A stretch of 64,000 nucleotides of DNA from Mesorhizobium sp. C432A (lineage in GTDB: Bacteria; Pseudomonadota; Alphaproteobacteria; Rhizobiales; Rhizobiaceae): positions 1,488,001-1,552,000 of the forward strand of contig NZ_CP100470.1 in NCBI RefSeq assembly GCF_030323145.1, given 5' to 3'. A model generated the notes under the pieces. It had not been told where the DNA came from. It did no database searches and worked only from the letters and a program-made list of their open reading frames with translations. The translations under genes and the position numbers were made by a program. Shown here one piece after another: positions 57,244-64,000 of the stretch (position 1 is the stretch's first letter; each line of letters starts with the position of its first letter).

Positions 57244-57325
57244 ATCGGCAGCCAATCCAAAGGCTTCGGTTGAACTCTGCGGCCGGATGCGACAATAGTG
57301 CCCGAAAAGCATGCGGGACGACGCA

Positions 57326-57353
57326 TTGCGGTCTTAAAATGCCTGTGCTAGAC
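57326..57353 (+). promoter_or_regulatory. Candidate promoter of the atpHAGDC operon
   Basis: TTGCGG (57326-57331), 16-bp spacer, CTAGAC (57348-57353). It lies about 137 bp upstream of the atpH start in the only long gap before the operon. Weak consensus match. Confidence 0.3.
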
Positions 57354-57489
57354 GGCAATCGACTTTCGGCCGGGGATAGCGGAAGCCGCGCCTCCGTGCT
57401 TGGAAAAACTTAGTAAGGTCAAAGATTTAGCCAGAGTTTTTGCTCGCGCCAACAATCTGCGGCCCCTCAGACAAGAGAAAAGACGGTCC

Positions 57490-58050
57490 GTGGCTCAATC
57501 GTCATCGCCAATCTCGGGTGTCGCAGAACGCTACGCGGGTTCGCTGTTCGAACTTGCGCTGCAATCGAATTCGGTGGCCAAGGTCGAGGCCGACCTCGAC
57601 AGTTTCGCCAGGATGCTGGATGACAGCGCCGACCTGACGCGCCTCATCAACAGCCCGGTGTTCTCCAGCGAGGACCAGGCCAAGGCAATCGCGTCGATCG
57701 CCGACAAGGCCGGCATCACCGGCCTGACCGGCAATTTCCTGCGCGTCGTCGCCCGCAACCGCCGGCTCTTCGCGGTGCCCGGCATGATCAAGGCTTTTCG
57801 CAAGATCGCCGCCGAACAGCGCGGTGAGACATCAGCCGAGGTCACTTCGGCGCATGAACTGACGGCTGCCCAGCAGACCGAACTCAAGGCCGCGCTGAAA
57901 GGCGTCGCCGGCAAGGACGTGGCCATCACTGTTACCGTCGATCCGTCGCTGCTCGGCGGGCTGGTGGTCAAGATGGGCTCGCGCCAGATCGATACGTCGC
58001 TCAAAACCAAACTCAATTCGCTCAAGCTTGCACTGAAAGAGGTCGGCTGA
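57490..58050 (+). CDS. atpH: ATP synthase F1 delta subunit
   Basis: 186 residues from a GTG at 57490 ([20 protein letters not shown]); in-frame ATG at 57400 would add 30 basic residues not found in the family. [29 protein letters not shown], and the C-terminal [26 protein letters not shown] region are typical OSCP/delta features. It joins F1 to the peripheral stalk. Its stop overlaps the atpA start by one base. Confidence 0.95.
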   Translation: MAQSSSPISGVAERYAGSLFELALQSNSVAKVEADLDSFARMLDDSADLTRLINSPVFSSEDQAKAIASIADKAGITGLTGNFLRVVARNRRLFAVPGMIKAFRKIAAEQRGETSAEVTSAHELTAAQQTELKAALKGVAGKDVAITVTVDPSLLGGLVVKMGSRQIDTSLKTKLNSLKLALKEVG

Positions 58051-59579
58051 TGGACATCCGCGCCGCGGAAATTTCCGCAATTCTCAAAGACCAGATCAAG
58101 AATTTCGGCAAGGAGGCCGAGGTCTCCGAAGTCGGCCAGGTGCTGTCCGTCGGTGACGGTATCGCTCGCGTCTACGGCCTCGACAATGTCCAGGCCGGCG
58201 AAATGGTCGAATTCCCCGGCGGCATCCGCGGCATGGCGCTCAACCTCGAAGCCGACAATGTCGGCGTCGTCATCTTCGGCGCCGACCGCGACATCAAGGA
58301 AGGCGACATCGTCAAACGCACCGGCGCCATCGTCGATACGCCTGTCGGCATGGGCCTGCTCGGCCGCGTCGTCGACGCGCTCGGGAATCCGATCGACGGC
58401 AAGGGCCCGATCAAGGCGACCGAACGCAAGCGCGTCGACGTCAAGGCGCCAGGCATCATCCCGCGCAAGTCGGTCAACGAGCCGATGTCGACCGGCCTCA
58501 AGGCCATCGATGCGCTGATCCCCGTTGGCCGCGGCCAGCGCGAGCTGGTCATCGGCGATCGCCAGACCGGCAAGACCGCGATCATCCTCGACACGATGCT
58601 CAACCAGAAGGCCGTGCACGACAACGGGCCGGAAAAGGAAAAGCTCTACTGCGTCTACGTCGCCATCGGGCAGAAGCGCTCGACGGTCGCGCAGTTCGTG
58701 AAGGTTCTCGAAGAGCGCGGCGCCCTTGAATATTCGATCATCGTCGCCGCCACAGCTTCCGATCCGGCGCCGATGCAGTTCCTGGCGCCGTTCACCGGCG
58801 CCACCATGGGCGAATATTTCCGCGACAACGGCATGCATGCGCTGATCAGCTATGACGATCTGTCGAAGCAGGCCGTCGCCTATCGCCAGATGTCGCTCTT
58901 GCTGCGCCGCCCGCCGGGTCGCGAAGCCTATCCGGGCGACGTGTTCTACCTGCATTCGCGCCTGCTCGAGCGCGCCGCCAAGCTCAACGACGATCTGGGC
59001 GGCGGTTCGCTGACCGCGCTGCCGATCATCGAGACGCAGGCCAACGACGTGTCGGCCTACATCCCGACCAACGTGATCTCGATCACCGACGGCCAGATCT
59101 TCCTCGAAACCAACCTGTTCTTCCAGGGCATCCGTCCGGCGGTCAACGTCGGCCTGTCGGTGTCGCGCGTCGGTTCGTCGGCGCAAATCAAGGCGATGAA
59201 GCAGGTCGCCGGCTCGATCAAGGGCGAGCTCGCGCAGTACCGCGAAATGGCTGCGTTCGCGCAGTTCGGCTCCGATCTCGACGCCGCCACGCAGCGCCTG
59301 CTCAACCGCGGCTCGCGCCTGACCGAACTGTTGAAGCAGCCGCAGTTCTCGCCGCTCAAGGTCGAGGAGCAGGTCACGGTGATCTTCGCCGGCGTCAACG
59401 GCTATCTCGACAAGCTGGCGCTGAACCAGGTCGGCAAGTTCGAGCACGGCCTGCTCAGCCATATGCGCTCGGCCGGCAAGGACGTGCTGGACGGCATCCG
59501 CAAGGAAAAGGCGCTGTCGGACGATCTGCGCGCCAAGCTGAAGGCCGAGATCGACGCCTTCGCCAAGACCTTCGCTTGA
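58050..59579 (+). CDS. atpA: ATP synthase F1 alpha subunit
   Basis: 509 residues. [20 protein letters not shown] (about residues 168-187) is the P-loop. [20 protein letters not shown] and [20 protein letters not shown] are conserved; [20 protein letters not shown] carries the arginine finger (Arg in [10 protein letters not shown]). Forms the alpha3beta3 hexamer. The start ATG shares its A with the atpH TGA. Confidence 0.99.
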   Translation: MDIRAAEISAILKDQIKNFGKEAEVSEVGQVLSVGDGIARVYGLDNVQAGEMVEFPGGIRGMALNLEADNVGVVIFGADRDIKEGDIVKRTGAIVDTPVGMGLLGRVVDALGNPIDGKGPIKATERKRVDVKAPGIIPRKSVNEPMSTGLKAIDALIPVGRGQRELVIGDRQTGKTAIILDTMLNQKAVHDNGPEKEKLYCVYVAIGQKRSTVAQFVKVLEERGALEYSIIVAATASDPAPMQFLAPFTGATMGEYFRDNGMHALISYDDLSKQAVAYRQMSLLLRRPPGREAYPGDVFYLHSRLLERAAKLNDDLGGGSLTALPIIETQANDVSAYIPTNVISITDGQIFLETNLFFQGIRPAVNVGLSVSRVGSSAQIKAMKQVAGSIKGELAQYREMAAFAQFGSDLDAATQRLLNRGSRLTELLKQPQFSPLKVEEQVTVIFAGVNGYLDKLALNQVGKFEHGLLSHMRSAGKDVLDGIRKEKALSDDLRAKLKAEIDAFAKTFA

Positions 59580-59613
59580 GAAGAAGCCGGACGCTCGGGA
59601 TCAGGTTTGAAGC

Positions 59614-62140
<2,527 letters not shown>

Positions 62141-62148
62141 TCAAGGCA

Positions 62149-62241
62149 ATAGGGAGTAGTCAGTAGTCAGTAGTGAATAGCGGCGGGTGATCAGGACAGC
62201 TGTCCTCTCCCTACTCCCTACTCACTATTCCCTACTCACTA
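62149..62241. repeat. Inverted arms of tandem 7-nt units between atpD and atpC
   Basis: Left arm (62149-62180): heptamers TAGGGAG, TAGTCAG, TAGTCAG, TAGTGAA, then TAG. Right arm (62205-62241), read on the other strand: TAGTGAG, TAGGGAA, TAGTGAG, TAGGGAG, TAGGGAG. The arms can pair over about 30 bp around a 24-nt loop that itself contains GGACAGCTGTCC. It ends 7 bp before the atpC start, leaving no clear ribosome binding site for atpC, and is by far the longest gap inside the operon. Confidence 0.8.
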
Positions 62242-62248
62242 AATTGAC

Positions 62249-62656
62249 ATGGCTGAAGCTTTCAAGTTCGAACTGGTCTCGCCGGAGCGCCTCCTGGTTT
62301 CCGAGCAGGTCGAGTCCGTCGTCATTCCAGGCGCCGAAGGTGAAATGACAGTCATGGCGCACCATGCGCCAGTCATGACCACGATCAAGCCGGGCGTCGT
62401 CACGCTGAAGACCGCCGGCGGCAAGGAAGAGCGCTATGTGGTGTTCGGCGGCTTTGCCGACATCGTCCCTGCCGGCTGCACGCTGCTCGCCGAATCGGCG
62501 GTCGCCGTCGGCGATATCGACCGCGCCGATCTCGCCCGCCGCATCCAGGAAGCCAAGGAAGACGCCGCCGACGCCAAGGACGACCAGAGCCGCAGCAAGG
62601 CGGAGCAGTTCCTTAGCCAGCTTACCACGCTCGAAGGCGCGCTGCTGCCGGCGTAA
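62249..62656 (+). CDS. atpC: ATP synthase F1 epsilon subunit
   Basis: 135 residues. FKFELVSPERLLVSEQVESV at the start, VVIPGAEGEMTVMAHHAPVM and KEERYVVFGGFADIVPAGCT are the conserved beta-sandwich of epsilon; the C-terminal helix is EAKEDAADAKDDQSRSKAEQ. Regulatory and rotor-coupling subunit present once per F1. No clear Shine-Dalgarno sequence precedes the ATG, since the heptamer hairpin ends 7 bp upstream. Confidence 0.95.
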   Translation: MAEAFKFELVSPERLLVSEQVESVVIPGAEGEMTVMAHHAPVMTTIKPGVVTLKTAGGKEERYVVFGGFADIVPAGCTLLAESAVAVGDIDRADLARRIQEAKEDAADAKDDQSRSKAEQFLSQLTTLEGALLPA

Positions 62657-62675
62657 GCCGCAGAATGACTTGAAG

Positions 62676-62703
62676 AAAAGGCCGGGCTCAGCCCGGCTTT
62701 TTT
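62676..62703 (+). terminator. Intrinsic terminator of the atp operon
   Basis: GCCGGGC-TCA-GCCCGGC followed by six or seven T; A-rich before the stem. It lies about 25 bp after the atpC stop. Confidence 0.92.
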
Positions 62704-62947
62704 GTTGCGGCCGCCATCCTGGATCGTCTCGCATAGGCGCAGGGCCTTGGCGGGATTTCAGGGCGGGCAGCCAGCATGATCAGATCGGGTGGCGGCATGC
62801 CGGCTGCCAGTCAGGGCGAGATGAGCTTGTATTAGGCGATGGCGCCGGCGGAACCGCGATTTGGCTGCGGCGGTACAGTCGGATCGGGGCTTGCCCCTGC
62901 TTTCTGGTTGTTCGACAGTCCAGCTGTCTATCGATTTGGGGTGGCCG

Positions 62948-63928
62948 ATGACGGAACAGACAACGCAACCGGAAGCGGCCTCGCGATCCCGGTGGACGAC
63001 GGCGCTGATCGCGGCCTTTGGCGGTCCGTTCGGCGGGTTCCTTTGGATCGGCGCCGGCCGACCGGCGGTTGCCAGCCTGGTGGTGATCAGCGCCATAAGC
63101 ATTGCGCTGACATATGTGGGATTCCCGGTTCTGCCGGGGGTCGATCTCGCCTGGCTGGTGGATCTCTCCAGTTTAGGTCTCATGGTCCTGTGGGTAGCGC
63201 TCGTCGTGCCTTTCGCGTCACGATACAGACCGAACCGGTGGTATTCACACGGCCTTTCGGTGCTGCTGTTGGCCGTGCTGACCTCCTACGGAGCCGCGTT
63301 AGCGATCCGCACATTCCTCTTCCAGCCGTTTTCGACCCCGGCAGGCAGCATGACACCAACGCTGGAACTCGGCGACTATTTCTTCGTCTCGAAGTTTGCC
63401 TATGGTTACAGCCGCTACAGTGTTCCTCTTGGGCTGCTGCCCTTCGAAGGCCGGATCTTTGCCGCCGAGCCGAAGCGCGGAGATATTGTGGTGTTCAAAT
63501 TTCCAGCGGATCCGAGCATCGACTACGTCAAGCGGGTCGTTGGACTGCCGGGCGACAAAATCCAGATGGTCGACGGAATCCTTCGCATCAATGGTGTGGC
63601 GGTCAAACTCGAGGATGTTGGTCCGTACAGCTCCGAGGACTCTCCCCAAAGCGCCAGACTGCAGCGTGAAACCCTCCCCAACGGCGTTTCCTATTCCGTC
63701 ATCAGTCTTACGGACAATTCAATAACCGACAACACGCGGGTGTTCGACGTGCCCGAAGGCCACTATTTCGTGCTTGGCGACAACAGGGATAATTCCTCCG
63801 ATAGCCGGCTCAGTGTCGGCTTCGTTCCTGCCGAAAACCTGGTCGGTAAGGCAGTGCGACTGTTCTGGAATTCGCAAGGCACGGAGTATTCGTCGCGGCA
63901 GAGGCTGGACGCTCCGGCGGGACAATAG
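62948..63928 (+). CDS. lepB: Signal peptidase I
   Basis: 326 residues from the ATG at 62948, preceded by GGGGTGG. Catalytic Ser134 is in FSTPAGSMTPTLELGDYFFV, and Lys195 in DYVKRVVGLPGDKIQMV; GHYFVLGDNRDNSSDSR is the conserved late box. Before the catalytic domain it has three or four membrane segments (ALIAAFGGPFGGFLWIGAG to LAVLTSYGAALAIRTFLF), more than the one or two of typical LepB. It releases exported proteins by cutting signal peptides. No lepA, rnc or era neighbour is present, so it is probably an accessory signal peptidase. The 72 bp beyond its stop hold nothing recognisable. Confidence 0.92.
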   Translation: MTEQTTQPEAASRSRWTTALIAAFGGPFGGFLWIGAGRPAVASLVVISAISIALTYVGFPVLPGVDLAWLVDLSSLGLMVLWVALVVPFASRYRPNRWYSHGLSVLLLAVLTSYGAALAIRTFLFQPFSTPAGSMTPTLELGDYFFVSKFAYGYSRYSVPLGLLPFEGRIFAAEPKRGDIVVFKFPADPSIDYVKRVVGLPGDKIQMVDGILRINGVAVKLEDVGPYSSEDSPQSARLQRETLPNGVSYSVISLTDNSITDNTRVFDVPEGHYFVLGDNRDNSSDSRLSVGFVPAENLVGKAVRLFWNSQGTEYSSRQRLDAPAGQ

Positions 63929-64000
63929 GCTTGAAATGGGCGGTTCCGGACCAGCTTCAGCCTACGTTTGTCGGCTCCGGTATGCCGAGCGCTGAGAGCG

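Overview
The window is chromosomal DNA from a high-GC alphaproteobacterium of the order Rhizobiales, most likely Mesorhizobium or a close relative. This rests on protein character and gene order: the large NAD-glutamate dehydrogenase, the htpX-rsmB-heparinase-purH run, leuS-lptE, fsa/priA, atpHAGDC with an Ala/Lys-rich AtpD extension, an RhtX-type siderophore permease and short palindromic intergenic repeats. No rRNA, tRNA, CRISPR array, transposase or integrase gene was found.

Layout. 0-4 kb: a truncated TetR repressor divergent from an MFS transporter with twin operators, a Tat-exported PhoD phosphatase and a small exported protein. 4-8 kb: typA, then a small metallopeptidase gene bracketed by two copies of the typA 3' end, a DUF2007 protein and a frameshifted DUF1062 gene. 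8-25 kb: idonate dehydrogenase, LysE exporter, AhpD-like protein, NAD-GDH, an Atg22-like MFS protein, purH, a heparinase-like protein, an AraC/PhyH pair, rsmB and htpX. 25-37 kb: SDHAF4-like protein, HAD phosphatase, transglutaminase-like protein, a 23-codon ORF with an exceptional ribosome binding site, a cyclopropane synthase, MOSC protein and acs, Usg, two aldo/keto reductases, an MFS/LysR divergent pair and an orphan antitoxin. 37-44 kb: yggS, leuS, lptE, fsa and priA.

44-56 kb is the main accessory region: a complete citrate-hydroxamate (aerobactin-type) siderophore locus. It holds a TonB-dependent receptor, a small unknown protein, an RhtX-type inner-membrane importer, a convergent MFS exporter and a tightly overlapping iucA-iucB-iucC-iucD operon. 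It lies between the intact 3' end of priA and a decayed second copy of that 3' end. The typA locus has the same architecture, so two accessory segments seem to have entered at the 3' ends of housekeeping genes, leaving direct repeats and no recombinase.

56-64 kb: an aspartate/glutamate racemase-like gene, a DUF4345 membrane protein, the ATP synthase F1 operon atpHAGDC and an accessory signal peptidase I. An unusual pair of inverted arms built from 7-nt repeats separates atpD from atpC; a similar 8-nt version lies between the SDHAF4-like and HAD genes.

Starts were chosen by eye from ribosome binding sites, overlaps and family lengths. All family names are from recognition of motifs, not database searches.
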